From Variovorax sp. WS11 (lineage in GTDB: Bacteria; Pseudomonadota; Gammaproteobacteria; Burkholderiales; Burkholderiaceae_C), in assembly GCF_010499245.1 (NCBI RefSeq), contig NZ_JAAGOW010000003.1:124001-188000 (forward strand): a stretch of 64,000 nucleotides of DNA, written 5' to 3'. The first letter of the stretch is position 1, and the number at the start of each line of letters is the position of its first letter. Of this stretch, positions 49,773 through 59,362 are shown in pieces. A program made the translations under genes and the position numbers. Under the pieces are notes generated by a model. It searched no databases. It was not told the origin of the DNA and saw nothing but the letters and a program-made list of their open reading frames with translations.

Positions 49773-51038
49773 ATGGCCGAGAAAAAAGGCTCTTCCAGCG
49801 AAAAAACGCTTTACTGCTCGTTCTGCGGGAAGAGCCAGCACGAGGTCAAGAAGCTGATCGCCGGTCCGTCGGTTTTCATTTGCGACGAGTGCATCGATCT
49901 CTGCAACGAGATCATCCGCGACGAGTTGCCCGCCGGCGAGGAATCGCGCGAGGCGCGCAGCGACCTGCCGACCCCGCTGGAGATCAAGGCCAACCTCGAC
50001 AACTACGTGATCGGTCAGGAGCCTGCCAAGCGCATGCTGTCGGTGGCGGTCTACAACCACTACAAGCGGCTGCGCCACAAGGACAAGGCCAAGGGCGACG
50101 ACGTCGAGCTCAGCAAGAGCAACATCCTGCTGATCGGCCCGACGGGCTCCGGCAAGACCCTCCTGGCCCAGACCCTGGCCCGCATGCTCGACGTGCCCTT
50201 CGTGATGGCCGACGCCACCACGCTCACCGAGGCCGGCTACGTCGGCGAAGACGTCGAGAACATCATCCAGAAGCTGCTGCAAAGCTGCAACTACGAGGTG
50301 GAGCGCGCCCAGCGCGGCATCGTCTACATCGACGAGATCGACAAGATCTCGCGCAAGTCCGACAACCCGTCGATCACGCGCGACGTGTCGGGCGAGGGCG
50401 TGCAGCAGGCGCTGCTCAAGCTGATCGAAGGCACCATGGCCAGCGTGCCGCCGCAGGGCGGGCGCAAGCACCCCAACCAGGACTTCCTGCAGATCGACAC
50501 GACCAACATCCTGTTCATCTGCGGCGGCGCCTTTGCCGGGCTGGAGAAGGTGATCGAGAACCGCACCGAGGCCTCCGGCATCGGCTTCGGCGCCTCGGTC
50601 AAGAGCAAGCAGCAACGCAGCCTGACCGAGGTGTTCCGCGAGGTGGAGCCCGAGGACCTGATCAAGTTCGGCCTGATTCCGGAGCTGGTCGGCCGCATGC
50701 CGGTCGTTGCCTCGCTGGCCGAGCTCAGCGAGGACGCCCTGGTGCAGATCCTTACCGAGCCTAAGAACGCGGTGGTCAAGCAGTTCACCAAGCTGCTGCA
50801 AATGGAGGGCGTCGACCTGGAAATCCGCCCGGCGGCGCTCAAGGCCATCGCGCGCAAGGCGCTGGCCCGCAAGACCGGTGCCCGGGGCCTGCGTTCGATC
50901 CTGGAGCAATCCCTGATCGACACCATGTTCGAGCTGCCGAATGCCACCAATGTCGACAAGGTCGTGGTCGAAGAATCCACAATCGACGAAAACAAGCCAC
51001 CGCTCCTCGTGTACCGCGAGGCGGCCAAGAAGGCCTGA
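49773..51038 (+). CDS. clpX: ATP-dependent Clp protease ATP-binding subunit ClpX
   Basis: A 421-residue AAA+ unfoldase. The N-terminal zinc-binding domain has four cysteines (Y-C-S-F-C-G-K and I-C-D-E-C at about 14-41). Walker A is G-P-T-G-S-G-K-T at about 122-129, Walker B is V-Y-I-D-E-I-D-K. It unfolds tagged proteins and passes them to ClpP. Confidence 0.97.
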   Translation: MAEKKGSSSEKTLYCSFCGKSQHEVKKLIAGPSVFICDECIDLCNEIIRDELPAGEESREARSDLPTPLEIKANLDNYVIGQEPAKRMLSVAVYNHYKRLRHKDKAKGDDVELSKSNILLIGPTGSGKTLLAQTLARMLDVPFVMADATTLTEAGYVGEDVENIIQKLLQSCNYEVERAQRGIVYIDEIDKISRKSDNPSITRDVSGEGVQQALLKLIEGTMASVPPQGGRKHPNQDFLQIDTTNILFICGGAFAGLEKVIENRTEASGIGFGASVKSKQQRSLTEVFREVEPEDLIKFGLIPELVGRMPVVASLAELSEDALVQILTEPKNAVVKQFTKLLQMEGVDLEIRPAALKAIARKALARKTGARGLRSILEQSLIDTMFELPNATNVDKVVVEESTIDENKPPLLVYREAAKKA

Positions 51039-51108
51039 CTGAGTGACTTTCAGGCCGGCCCCTCCGATACCGGCGACCGGCGTCTTCGGCGATTACCGCG
51101 CCCGCGGG

Positions 51109-51136
51109 CTTGAAAAGCGCGCGTGGCCGACCATCT
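51109..51136 (+). promoter_or_regulatory. candidate sigma-32 heat-shock promoter for lon
   Basis: CTTGAAA at 51109-51115 and G-ACCATCT near 51129-51136 match the sigma-32 consensus (CTTGAAA, then CCCCATnT) with a 13-base spacer. The first half is perfect and the second imperfect. It lies about 30 bases before the lon ATG, and lon is a heat-shock gene in many Proteobacteria. Confidence 0.5.
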
Positions 51137-51161
51137 TTCCATGATCAAGTAAAGGATTTCC

Positions 51162-53603
51162 ATGTCCGGTCATACCCCCCTGCCTGCCACCGAAATCGAC
51201 CTGCCGCTGCTGCCGCTGCGCGACGTGGTCGTTTTCCCCCACATGGTGATCCCGCTCTTCGTCGGCCGACCCAAGAGCATCAAGGCGCTCGAACTCGCGA
51301 TGGAAGCGGAGCGCCGCATCATGCTGGTCGCCCAGAAGGCCGCCGCCAAGGACGAGCCCTCGGTCGAGGACATGTTCGAGGTCGGCTGCATCTCCACCAT
51401 CCTGCAGATGCTGAAGCTGCCCGACGGTACGGTGAAGGTGCTCGTCGAAGGCCAGCAGCGCGCGCGCGTCAATCGCATCGACGACGGCGAGACGCATTTC
51501 TCCGCCAACGTGACGCCGGTGCAAGTGCCGGAGGCCGCGGTGCAGAAGGGCACCGAAGTCGAGGCGCTGCGCCGCGCGGTGATGCAGCAGTTCGACCAGT
51601 ACGTCAAGCTCAACAAGAAGATCCCGCCCGAGATCCTGACTTCGATCTCGAGCATCGACGACCCGGGCCGCCTGGCCGACACCATCGCCGCCCACTTGCC
51701 GCTCAAGCTCGACAACAAGCAGGCGGTGCTCGACCTCGACGACATCAAGGCGCGGCTGGAGAACCTGTTCGGCCAGTTGGAGCGCGAAGTCGACATCCTC
51801 AACGTCGACAAGAAGATCCGCGGCCGCGTCAAGCGCCAGATGGAGAAGAACCAGCGCGACTTCTACCTGAACGAGCAGGTCAAGGCGATCCAGAAGGAAC
51901 TTGGCGAAGGCGAAGAGGGCGCGGACGTCGAGGAGATCGAAAAGAAGATCAAGCTCGCCAAGATGCCCAAGGAAGCGCTCAAGAAGGCCGAGGGCGAGCT
52001 CAAAAAGCTCAAGCTGATGTCGCCGATGTCCGCCGAGGCCACCGTCGTGCGCAACTACATCGACGTGCTGATCGGCCTGCCCTGGAGCAAGAAGACCAAG
52101 ATCAAGCACGACCTTGCGCACGCCGAAGAGGTGCTCAACGAGGACCACTACGGCCTCGAAAAGGTCAAGGACCGCATCCTTGAATATCTTGCGGTGCAGC
52201 AACGCGTCGACAAGGTGAAGGCGCCGATCCTCTGCCTCGTGGGCCCGCCGGGCGTGGGCAAGACCTCGCTGGGCCAGTCGATCGCCAAGGCGACCGGCCG
52301 CAAGTACACGCGCATGGCGCTGGGCGGCATGCGCGACGAGGCCGAGATCCGCGGACACCGCCGTACCTACATCGGCGCATTGCCGGGCAAGGTGCTGCAG
52401 AGCCTGAACAAAGTGGGCACGCGCAATCCGCTGTTCCTGCTCGACGAGATCGACAAGCTGGGCACGGACTTCCGCGGCGATCCGTCGAGTGCGCTGCTGG
52501 AAGTGCTGGACCCCGAGCAGAACCACACCTTCGGCGACCACTATGTCGAGGTGGACTTCGACCTCTCCGACGTGATGTTCGTCGCCACCTCGAACTCGAT
52601 GAACATCCCGCCGGCGCTGCTGGACCGGATGGAAGTGATCCGACTGGCGGGCTACACCGAGGACGAAAAGACGCACATCGCGCTCAAGTACCTGCTTCCG
52701 AAGCAGATGAAGAACAACGGCGTGAAGGAGGACGAGCTCCTGATCACCGAAGAGGCCGTGCGCGACATCGTGCGCTACTACACCCGCGAGGCCGGTGTGC
52801 GTTCGCTCGAGCGCGAGCTCTCGAAGATCTGCCGCAAGACGGTCAAGGGCCTGCTGCTCAAGAAGATGACGCCCAAGGTCGTGGTCGAGGGCAAGAACCT
52901 CAACGACTTCCTTGGCGTGCGCAAGTACACCTTCGGCCTGGCTGAGAAGCAGAACCAGGTGGGCCAGGTGGTTGGCCTGGCGTGGACCGAAGTGGGGGGC
53001 GACCTGCTCACGATCGAGGCAGTGACGATGCCCGGCAAGGGCGTGATCAGCCGCACCGGTTCGCTCGGCGATGTGATGAAGGAGTCGGTGGAGGCCGCCC
53101 GCACCGTGGTGCGCAGCCGCGCACGCCGGCTCGGCATCAAGGACGAGGTGTTCGAGAAGCGCGACATCCACATCCACGTGCCCGACGGCGCCACGCCCAA
53201 GGACGGCCCGAGCGCGGGCGCCGCGATGACGACGGCCTTCGTGTCGGCGCTGACCGGCATCCCCGTGCGCGCCGACGTCGCGATGACCGGCGAGATCACG
53301 CTGCGCGGCGAAGTCACTGCCATCGGCGGCCTGAAGGAAAAGCTGCTGGCCGCCCTGCGCGGCGGCATCAAGACCGTGCTGATCCCGGAAGAGAACGCCA
53401 AGGATCTGCAGGACATCCCCGAGAACGTGAAGAACGGCCTCGAGATCGTGCCGGTGAAGTGGATCGACAAGGTGCTGGAGATTGCGCTGGAAAAACTGCC
53501 GACGCCGCTGTCCGACGAAGAGGTCGCAGCATCGGCGGCGGCGATGGCCGAGCAGGCCAAGCAGCGTGCATCGCAGCCCGCGGAAGGCTCGATCAAGCAT
53601 TGA
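51162..53603 (+). CDS. lon: endopeptidase La (Lon protease)
   Basis: The 813-residue cytosolic protease has the N-terminal Lon substrate domain (about 12-205), a coiled region, the AAA+ module with Walker A G-P-P-G-V-G-K-T-S near 365 and Walker B F-L-L-D-E-I-D-K, and the C-terminal Ser-Lys protease domain with P-K-D-G-P-S-A-G holding the catalytic serine. It degrades misfolded and short-lived regulatory proteins. A sigma-32-like promoter lies before it. Confidence 0.97.
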   Translation: MSGHTPLPATEIDLPLLPLRDVVVFPHMVIPLFVGRPKSIKALELAMEAERRIMLVAQKAAAKDEPSVEDMFEVGCISTILQMLKLPDGTVKVLVEGQQRARVNRIDDGETHFSANVTPVQVPEAAVQKGTEVEALRRAVMQQFDQYVKLNKKIPPEILTSISSIDDPGRLADTIAAHLPLKLDNKQAVLDLDDIKARLENLFGQLEREVDILNVDKKIRGRVKRQMEKNQRDFYLNEQVKAIQKELGEGEEGADVEEIEKKIKLAKMPKEALKKAEGELKKLKLMSPMSAEATVVRNYIDVLIGLPWSKKTKIKHDLAHAEEVLNEDHYGLEKVKDRILEYLAVQQRVDKVKAPILCLVGPPGVGKTSLGQSIAKATGRKYTRMALGGMRDEAEIRGHRRTYIGALPGKVLQSLNKVGTRNPLFLLDEIDKLGTDFRGDPSSALLEVLDPEQNHTFGDHYVEVDFDLSDVMFVATSNSMNIPPALLDRMEVIRLAGYTEDEKTHIALKYLLPKQMKNNGVKEDELLITEEAVRDIVRYYTREAGVRSLERELSKICRKTVKGLLLKKMTPKVVVEGKNLNDFLGVRKYTFGLAEKQNQVGQVVGLAWTEVGGDLLTIEAVTMPGKGVISRTGSLGDVMKESVEAARTVVRSRARRLGIKDEVFEKRDIHIHVPDGATPKDGPSAGAAMTTAFVSALTGIPVRADVAMTGEITLRGEVTAIGGLKEKLLAALRGGIKTVLIPEENAKDLQDIPENVKNGLEIVPVKWIDKVLEIALEKLPTPLSDEEVAASAAAMAEQAKQRASQPAEGSIKH

Positions 53604-53613
53604 GCCGCGGCCC

Positions 53614-53643
53614 TTGCGGGACCTCGAAAAAATGCTATATAAT
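53614..53643 (+). promoter_or_regulatory. promoter of the tRNA cluster
   Basis: TTGCGG (53614-53619), an 18-base spacer and a perfect TATAAT (53638-53643) stand 14 bases before the mature tRNA-Gly end. They begin right after the lon stop codon. Confidence 0.7.
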
Positions 53644-53657
53644 TTAAGGCTTGAAAC

Positions 53658-53733
53658 GCGGGAATAGCTCAGTTGGTAGAGCGCAACCTTGCCAAGGTTG
53701 AGGTCGAGAGTTCGAGACTCTTTTCCCGCTCCA
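53658..53733 (+). tRNA. tRNA-Gly (anticodon GCC)
   Basis: The 76-base gene has acceptor GCGGGAA/TTCCCGC, anticodon loop T-T-GCC-A-A, T-arm with AGTTCGAGACT and an encoded CCA end. Confidence 0.96.
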
Positions 53734-53740
53734 GTTTTCA

Positions 53741-53770
53741 AAAAGGGAAGCTTCAAGCTTCCCTTTTTTT
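53741..53770 (+). terminator. rho-independent terminator after tRNA-Gly
   Basis: AAAAGGGAAGC, loop TTCAA and GCTTCCCTTTT followed by a T run form a strong intrinsic terminator between tRNA-Gly and tRNA-Cys. The two tRNAs therefore may not share one full transcript. Confidence 0.85.
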
Positions 53771-53808
53771 CGCGAGTTCTGACCAAGAAGAAAACCTCGA
53801 TTCAGCAT

Positions 53809-53882
53809 GGCGCGATAGCAAAGCGGTTATGCAACGGATTGCAAATCCGTCTAGCCCGGTTCGACTCCGGGTCGCGCCTCCA
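53809..53882 (+). tRNA. tRNA-Cys (anticodon GCA)
   Basis: The 74-base gene has acceptor GGCGCGA/TCGCGCC, anticodon loop T-T-GCA-A-A, T-arm with GGTTCGACTCC and an encoded CCA end. Confidence 0.96.
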
Positions 53883-53970
53883 CCCTTCATCGGTATCGAT
53901 CAGAACAGCCCCTCCAACCATCGTTGTCGGGGCTGTTTCTGTTTCGGGTATCGTCCATATCCAACCGGAG

Positions 53971-54063
53971 GCCCGGATGGTGAAATTGGTAGACACATCG
54001 GACTTAAAATCCGCCGCTTCCTGCATAAGGGGCGTACCGGTTCGACCCCGGTTCCGGGCACCA
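53971..54063 (+). tRNA. tRNA-Leu (anticodon UAA)
   Basis: The 93-base gene has acceptor GCCCGGA/TCCGGGC, anticodon loop C-T-TAA-A-A giving UAA, a long variable arm typical of leucine and an encoded CCA end. It lies 23 bases before the next protein gene. Confidence 0.95.
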
Positions 54064-54086
54064 CCACATCACAAGGGAGCCATGAC

Positions 54087-54719
54087 ATGCCTCGCTACAA
54101 CGCTCCGTTCGAAATCCACGTCCACGGCGACGTGCCGCTGCGCCCCGATGCGAGCTTCGAGCAGATTCAGGAAGCCCTGAAACCGCTCTGGAAATACGCT
54201 GGCGCCCGTTCGCTGGCCGATGGCGCGAACAGCGTCTATGAGGAAGAGCCCGGCATCCGTTTCGAGCAGAAGGAGCACATGCTCCAGATCTGCTGGACGG
54301 TTGCCGGCGACGAAGATTTCCGCCAGGCACTGGACGAGATGTGCATGGCTCTCAACGAGCTCGCCGAGCAGGGCGCCGCGATCGAGGTCACGTTCTACGA
54401 CACCGACTTCGACGAGGAGGAGAGCGATCCCGAGGACGAGTCCCGCGACGACTTCCTGATGCTCTTCATCGGCCCCAACCCGGCCGCGATCATGCAGGTC
54501 CAGCGGGACCTCCTGGTCGAGGACGTGGTGAACCTCATGGAGCGCCATTTCGACGGCGCCGAGCTCGGTGGCGTGGTGGCCGAGATCGACAAGCTCTTCG
54601 GTGACCGCTTCGATGCGCTGGTGAACTCGCTCGAGATCGGCAAGCGCCCGCGCGGCGGCACCGGTGGCCCGGGCACCGGCGGCCATGGCGGCGGACGCCG
54701 CCCGCGCCACCTGCACTGA
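54087..54719 (+). CDS. conserved acidic protein of unknown function
   Basis: A 210-residue cytosolic protein starting M-P-R-Y-N-A-P-F-E-I-H-V-H-G-D-V. The core is acidic (an E/D-rich run, F-D-E-E-E-S-D-P-E-D-E-S, near 110-122). The tail is rich in Gly and Arg (R-G-G-T-G-G-P-G-T-G-G-H-G-G-G), like a flexible nucleic-acid- or protein-binding tail. AAGGGAG stands seven bases before the ATG. I recognise no function; it looks like a family conserved in Burkholderiales. Confidence 0.78.
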   Translation: MPRYNAPFEIHVHGDVPLRPDASFEQIQEALKPLWKYAGARSLADGANSVYEEEPGIRFEQKEHMLQICWTVAGDEDFRQALDEMCMALNELAEQGAAIEVTFYDTDFDEEESDPEDESRDDFLMLFIGPNPAAIMQVQRDLLVEDVVNLMERHFDGAELGGVVAEIDKLFGDRFDALVNSLEIGKRPRGGTGGPGTGGHGGGRRPRHLH

Positions 54720-54767
54720 GCACGGAGGCGCTGAAGCTGCGCCACGGAGCGGTCAACCCGCTCCGCT

Positions 54768-56141
54768 ATGCTCGGCGACCTTCTGTACGAGGAGAGTCGC
54801 TTGGCCCTTTTTTCCCAGTCCGCCCTCCGTCCCGGCGTGCGCAAGCGCGAAGTGTTCGGCTGGGCGATGTACGACTTCGCCAACTCTGGCTACACCACGG
54901 TCGTGATCACGGCGGTGTTCGCCGCCTATTTCGTCGGCGGGATCACCAAGAGCGCGCCCTGGGGGCCCTTCGCGTGGACGGTCGCCCTGAGCATCTCCTA
55001 TGCGATCGTCATGCTGAGCATGCCGGCGATCGGTGCCTGGGCCGACCTCCATGCCGCGAAGAAAAGGATTCTGGCGATCGTCACCATCGGCTGCGTGCTC
55101 GGCACCGCGGCGCTGGCGATCACGCCGCAACTCGGCGGCCCCTTCGCGGTCGCGCTGGCGATGGGCCTGGTGGTGGTCTCCAACACCTTCTACTCGTACG
55201 GCGAGTCGCTCACCGGCGCCTTTCTGCCGGAGCTGGCGACGGCCGAAGGCATGGGCAAGGTCAGCGGCTGGGGCTGGGCCTTCGGCTACATCGGCGGCAT
55301 GCTCGCGCTCGGGCTGTGCCTGGCCTACGTGCTGTGGTCGCAGGCCCGGGGCCTGCCTGCCGCGCACTTCGTGCCGGTCACGATGCTGATCACCGCGGCC
55401 ATCTACGGCCTGGCCGCCTGCGCCACCTTCGCGCTGCTGCCCGAGCGGGCGCAGCCGCGGGCGGCGGCGGACAGCCGCAGCGCCTGGCAGCAGCTGCGCG
55501 ACACCTTCCGCCAGGCGCGCGCCTACCGCGACTTCATGTGGCTGCTGGCCTGCACCGTCTGCTACCAAGGCGGCGTGGCGGTGGCGATCACGCTGGCGGC
55601 GATCTACGCGGAGCAGGTGATCGGTTTTGTGCCGAGCGAGACCATGATGCTGATCTTCGTGCTCAACGTCGCCGCGGCGCTGGGCGCCTTCGGCTTCGGC
55701 TATCTGCAGGACCGCATTGGGCATCGGCGCGCGCTCTCGGGCACGCTGGTGGCCTGGATCGCGGTGTGCGTCATCGCGGCCTCGGTCACGACCAAGGGCG
55801 GGTTCTGGTGGGCGGCGACGATCGCGGGCCTGGCCATGGGCTCGAGCCAGTCGGCCGGTCGCGCCATGACGGGCGTGCTCGCGCCGCCGCGGCAGCTGGC
55901 GGAGTTCTTCGGCCTTTGGAGCTTTGCAACGCGCTTGGCGGCGATCATCGGCCCGCTGAGCTACGGGACCATCACCTGGGCCACCGGCGGCAACCAGCGC
56001 ATCGCCATCCTCGCCACCAGCACATTGTTCATCGCCGGCCTGCTGCTGCTGCTGCCGATCGACATGCGGCGCGGCCGGGCGGCAGCGCTGCGCGGAGAGG
56101 GAGCTCAGTCGGAAGCAGAGCCGCCCTTGACAGCGCGGTAG
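54768..56141 (+). CDS. UMF1/Atg22-like MFS transporter
   Basis: A 457-residue protein with about twelve membrane helices. The first helix region V-F-G-W-A-M-Y-D-F-A-N-S-G-Y-T-T-V-V is the signature of the UMF1 family (relatives of yeast Atg22, an amino-acid effluxer). Substrate unknown. The ATG at 54768 has no good ribosome site; a TTG at 54801 has GAGGAGA ahead and may be the true start, removing 11 residues. It ends 37 bases inside the convergent 56105-56869 gene. Confidence 0.88.
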   Translation: MLGDLLYEESRLALFSQSALRPGVRKREVFGWAMYDFANSGYTTVVITAVFAAYFVGGITKSAPWGPFAWTVALSISYAIVMLSMPAIGAWADLHAAKKRILAIVTIGCVLGTAALAITPQLGGPFAVALAMGLVVVSNTFYSYGESLTGAFLPELATAEGMGKVSGWGWAFGYIGGMLALGLCLAYVLWSQARGLPAAHFVPVTMLITAAIYGLAACATFALLPERAQPRAAADSRSAWQQLRDTFRQARAYRDFMWLLACTVCYQGGVAVAITLAAIYAEQVIGFVPSETMMLIFVLNVAAALGAFGFGYLQDRIGHRRALSGTLVAWIAVCVIAASVTTKGGFWWAATIAGLAMGSSQSAGRAMTGVLAPPRQLAEFFGLWSFATRLAAIIGPLSYGTITWATGGNQRIAILATSTLFIAGLLLLLPIDMRRGRAAALRGEGAQSEAEPPLTAR

Positions 56142-56869
56142 GCAGTCCCGTCGTAGCGCAGCGTCTGCGACGAGAACTTCGCAGGACGCTCGTGCGTCAC
56201 GCATTCGTCGCCCTGCGAGCTGGAGCGGGTCTCGGTGCGGGTCTGGCGCAGCAGCAGGTCGGCCCAGCCGTGGCTCGTGCTGCGCGCGATCGACAGGCTG
56301 CCGCGCACGGTCTCGAAGTTGCCGGCGCAGTTGGCGTCCCACTCGCCGCGCTCCAGCGTCATCCCGAGCTCGTCGAGCACCCGGGCGAGCTTGGGGCCCT
56401 GCAGGACGTACAGCGTGAGCGTCTCGTTCGAGTAGGGATTCACGCGCGACGATCCCTGGCGCACGATGCGCAGGCCGAAAGCGCGCGCGTCGGCGGCCAG
56501 GATGTAGCGCGCCGTGTCGACCTTGATCTCGTTGATGCGGATGGCGTCCTCGCGCATGGCCGAGGGCTGGAACAGCCGGCTGACGACCGTGGCGCGCTCG
56601 GTGTTGCCGTTGTCGGCCTGCTGCACCACCAGCACATCGAGATCGAACTGCGTAATGCCGGGGTCGGAAGAGGGGCGCGGCAGCGGCAGCACGACGATGA
56701 AGCGCCCCGCAAAGCCGCGCCAGGGCTGGCACACGGCGCGTTCGTGGTCGAGCGCACGCTTGGGATGCAGCTTGGCATGCATGCGCTCCGCGAGCCCGGT
56801 ATCGCAGGCGGCATGGCCTGCGGTGCTCAGCAGGGCCAGCAGGCAGGCAAGGATCAGTCGACAAGCCAT
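56105..56869 (-). CDS. secreted protein of unknown function
   Basis: A 254-residue protein with a signal peptide (M-A-C-R-L-I-L-A-C-L-L-A-L-L-S-T-A-G-H-A, about 1-20). The mature part has cysteines at about 22, 47 and 191, no enzyme motif, and a T-R-S-S-S-Q-G-D-E-C-style tail. I recognise no family. It follows murI by 16 bases and is probably in one transcript with fumA and murI. Its stop end overlaps the MFS gene by 37 bases. Confidence 0.72.
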   Translation of the reverse strand: MACRLILACLLALLSTAGHAACDTGLAERMHAKLHPKRALDHERAVCQPWRGFAGRFIVVLPLPRPSSDPGITQFDLDVLVVQQADNGNTERATVVSRLFQPSAMREDAIRINEIKVDTARYILAADARAFGLRIVRQGSSRVNPYSNETLTLYVLQGPKLARVLDELGMTLERGEWDANCAGNFETVRGSLSIARSTSHGWADLLLRQTRTETRSSSQGDECVTHERPAKFSSQTLRYDGTAYRAVKGGSASD

Positions 56870-56885
56870 GCGCGCAACAGCAGCA

Positions 56886-57692
56886 TCAGGCGGTGGCCGC
56901 GGTTGCGGGCCCGGCCGGACGTGCGAGCCAGCGCGCCGCCGCAGCATCGAGCGCCTCGGGCGCCGCGCTGCTCAGGAGCGCGACGCTGCCTTCGCCTTCG
57001 GCGGCCAGTTGCCCGGCCTCTGCCAGCAGCCGCCGCGTCTGCAGCGCGACGGGCGCACCGGTGTCGATGAAGCGCACCGATTCGCCGCAATGGCGGCGGA
57101 GCTCGGCCGCGATGAAGGGGTAGTGCGTGCAGCCCAGCACCAGCGTGTCGATTTCCCCGGGCGCGCTGCCGAAGCGGCCGGCGTCGCGCAGATAGCGTTC
57201 GCTCAAGGCGGCGATACCGGCCGCGTCGCCGCGCTCGATCGCGCCCGCCAGGCCGTCGCAGGGAACGATGCGGAAGTCCGCCTGCCCGGCCAGCGAGGCG
57301 TGCAGCGCCTCGAACTTGCGGCTCTCCAGCGTCACGCGGGTGGCGATCACCGCGATGTGGCCGGTGCGCGTGGCAGCCACCGCGGGCTTGAGGGCGGGCT
57401 CGACACCGACCACCGGCAGCGCCCGATGCTCGCCCCGCAACTCGTGGATGGCTGCCGCGGTCGCGGTGTTGCAGGCGACCACCAGAGCCTTGATCCGATA
57501 CCGGTCCAGCAGGTAGCGCGCGACCGCTCGGGTGCGCATCGCCACGTAGGCGTCGCCGCGCTCGCCGTAGGGCGCGTGGCCGGCATCGGCGAAGTACACG
57601 AAGCGCTCGTGCGGCAGCGCCTCGCGCAGCGCGTTGAGCACGCTCAGGCCGCCCACGCCGCTGTCGAAGACGCCGATGGGAGAGGTGCTCAA
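56886..57692 (-). CDS. murI: glutamate racemase
   Basis: This 268-residue enzyme makes D-glutamate for peptidoglycan. The family start P-I-G-V-F-D-S-G-V-G-G-L-S-V and both catalytic cysteines (V-A-C-N-T-A-T near 73 and L-G-C-T-H-Y-P-F near 187) are present. The start is a TTG at 57692, overlapping the fumarase TGA by four bases (TTGA); no nearer ATG or GTG gives the full N-terminus. Confidence 0.93.
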   Translation of the reverse strand: MSTSPIGVFDSGVGGLSVLNALREALPHERFVYFADAGHAPYGERGDAYVAMRTRAVARYLLDRYRIKALVVACNTATAAAIHELRGEHRALPVVGVEPALKPAVAATRTGHIAVIATRVTLESRKFEALHASLAGQADFRIVPCDGLAGAIERGDAAGIAALSERYLRDAGRFGSAPGEIDTLVLGCTHYPFIAAELRRHCGESVRFIDTGAPVALQTRRLLAEAGQLAAEGEGSVALLSSAAPEALDAAAARWLARPAGPATAATA

Positions 57693-59239
57693 GCCTCTTC
57701 CATCATGATGGTCTTGAACTCGCCGCTGGCGATGCGCTTCTGCCACTCGGCGGGGCCGGTGATGTGGGCGCTGGTGCCGCCGGCGTCCACCGCCACCGTC
57801 ACCGGCATATCGACCACGTCGAATTCGTAGATCGCCTCCATGCCGAGATCGGCGAAGCCCACCACCTTGGCGGTCTTGATCGCCTTGCTCACCAGGTAGG
57901 CGGCGCCGCCCACGGCCATCAGGTAGGCGCTCTTGTGCTTCTGGATCGCCTCGATCGCCACCGGCCCGCGCTCGGCCTTGCCGATCATCGCGATCAGGCC
58001 GGTCTTCGCCAGCATCATCTCGGTGAAGCCGTCCATGCGGGTGGCGGTGGTCGGGCCGGCCGGGCCCACGGCCTCGTCCTTGACCGGATCGACCGGGCCC
58101 ACGTAGTAGATCACCCGGTTGGTGAAGTCCACCGGCAGCTTCTCGCCCTTGGCCAGCATGTCGGCGATGCGCTTGTGCGCGGCGTCGCGGCCGGTCAGCA
58201 TCTTGCCCTTGAGCAGGAGGGTGTCGCCCGGCTTCCAGCTCGCGACCTCGGCCGGCGTGAGCGTGTCGAGATCCACGCGCTTGCTCTTGTTGTAGTCGGG
58301 CGCCCAGTCGATCTTGGGCCACAGGTCCAGCGAGGGTGCTTCCAGGTACACCGGCCCCGAGCCGTCGAGCACGAAGTGCGCGTGCCGCGTGGCCGCGCAG
58401 TTCGGGATCATCGCCACCGGCTTGCTGGCCGCGTGCGTCGGGTACATCTTGATCTTGACGTCCAGCACCGTGGCCAGGCCGCCCAGGCCCTGCGCGCCGA
58501 TGCCCAGCGCATTGACCTTCTCGTAGAGCTCCACGCGCAGCGCCTCCACCTTGTCCAGCTCGGCGCCCGAACGCTTCTTGGCCAGCAGCTCGTGCATGTC
58601 GAGGTCGTCCATCAGGCTTTCCTTGGCCATCAGGGCGGCCTTCTCAGCCGTGCCGCCGATGCCGATGCCCAGCATGCCCGGCGGGCACCAGCCGGCGCCC
58701 ATCGTGGGCACCGTCTTGAGCACCCAGTCGACCACGCTGTCGCCGGGGTTGAGCATCACCAGCTTGCTCTTGTTCTCGCTGCCGCCGCCCTTGGCGGCCA
58801 CCGTCACCTCGACGGTGTTGCCGGGCACGATCTCCGTGAAGATCACGGCCGGCGTGTTGTCCTTGGTGTTCTTGCGATCGAACTGCGGGTCGGCCACGAC
58901 TGAGGCGCGCAGCGTGTTGTCGGGGTGGTTGTAGCCGCGGCGCACGCCTTCGTTGATCGCGTCATCCAGGCTGCCGGTGAACCCGCCCCAGCGCACGTCC
59001 ATGCCCACCTTGAGGAAGACGTTGACGATGCCGGTGTCCTGGCAGATCGGCCGCTGGCCGGTTGCGCTCATCTTGCTGTTGGTCAGGATCTGCGCCATCG
59101 CGTCCTTGGCCGCGGGGCTTTGCTCGCGCTCGTAGGCGCGCGCCAGGTGGGCGATGTAGTCGGTGGGGTGGTAGTAGCTGATGTACTGGAGCGCGGCGGC
59201 AACCGACTCGATCAGGTCGGTTTGCTGGATGATGGTCAT
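57689..59239 (-). CDS. class I fumarate hydratase (iron-sulfur)
   Basis: A 516-residue [4Fe-4S] fumarase interconverting fumarate and malate. The N-terminal domain has the cluster cysteine in P-I-C-Q-D-T-G-I-V, and the other cysteines lie in W-C-P-P-G-M-L and I-P-N-C-A-A-T-R-H. The C-terminal (beta) part begins near 370 with the G-K-M-L-T-G-R-D-A-A-H-K-R motif. It is divergent from the class II enzyme and leads the operon with murI. Confidence 0.94.
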   Translation of the reverse strand: MTIIQQTDLIESVAAALQYISYYHPTDYIAHLARAYEREQSPAAKDAMAQILTNSKMSATGQRPICQDTGIVNVFLKVGMDVRWGGFTGSLDDAINEGVRRGYNHPDNTLRASVVADPQFDRKNTKDNTPAVIFTEIVPGNTVEVTVAAKGGGSENKSKLVMLNPGDSVVDWVLKTVPTMGAGWCPPGMLGIGIGGTAEKAALMAKESLMDDLDMHELLAKKRSGAELDKVEALRVELYEKVNALGIGAQGLGGLATVLDVKIKMYPTHAASKPVAMIPNCAATRHAHFVLDGSGPVYLEAPSLDLWPKIDWAPDYNKSKRVDLDTLTPAEVASWKPGDTLLLKGKMLTGRDAAHKRIADMLAKGEKLPVDFTNRVIYYVGPVDPVKDEAVGPAGPTTATRMDGFTEMMLAKTGLIAMIGKAERGPVAIEAIQKHKSAYLMAVGGAAYLVSKAIKTAKVVGFADLGMEAIYEFDVVDMPVTVAVDAGGTSAHITGPAEWQKRIASGEFKTIMMEEA

Positions 59240-59362
59240 GGCAGAGTCCGTGGGAGGGGGAAAGTACTCGCACAAATGCGAGCCGTTCTTGTTTGCGACG
59301 ATACTGGGCAGATGCCCTGGTGCGCCAGGCGCGCCCTCCATTTTGACAGCGGAGCTTTTTTC

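Noticed and set aside
47395..54063. tRNA genes as integration sites of a genomic island
   Set aside because: I see no integrase gene, no repeated tRNA 3' end and no change in gene type around the four tRNA genes.
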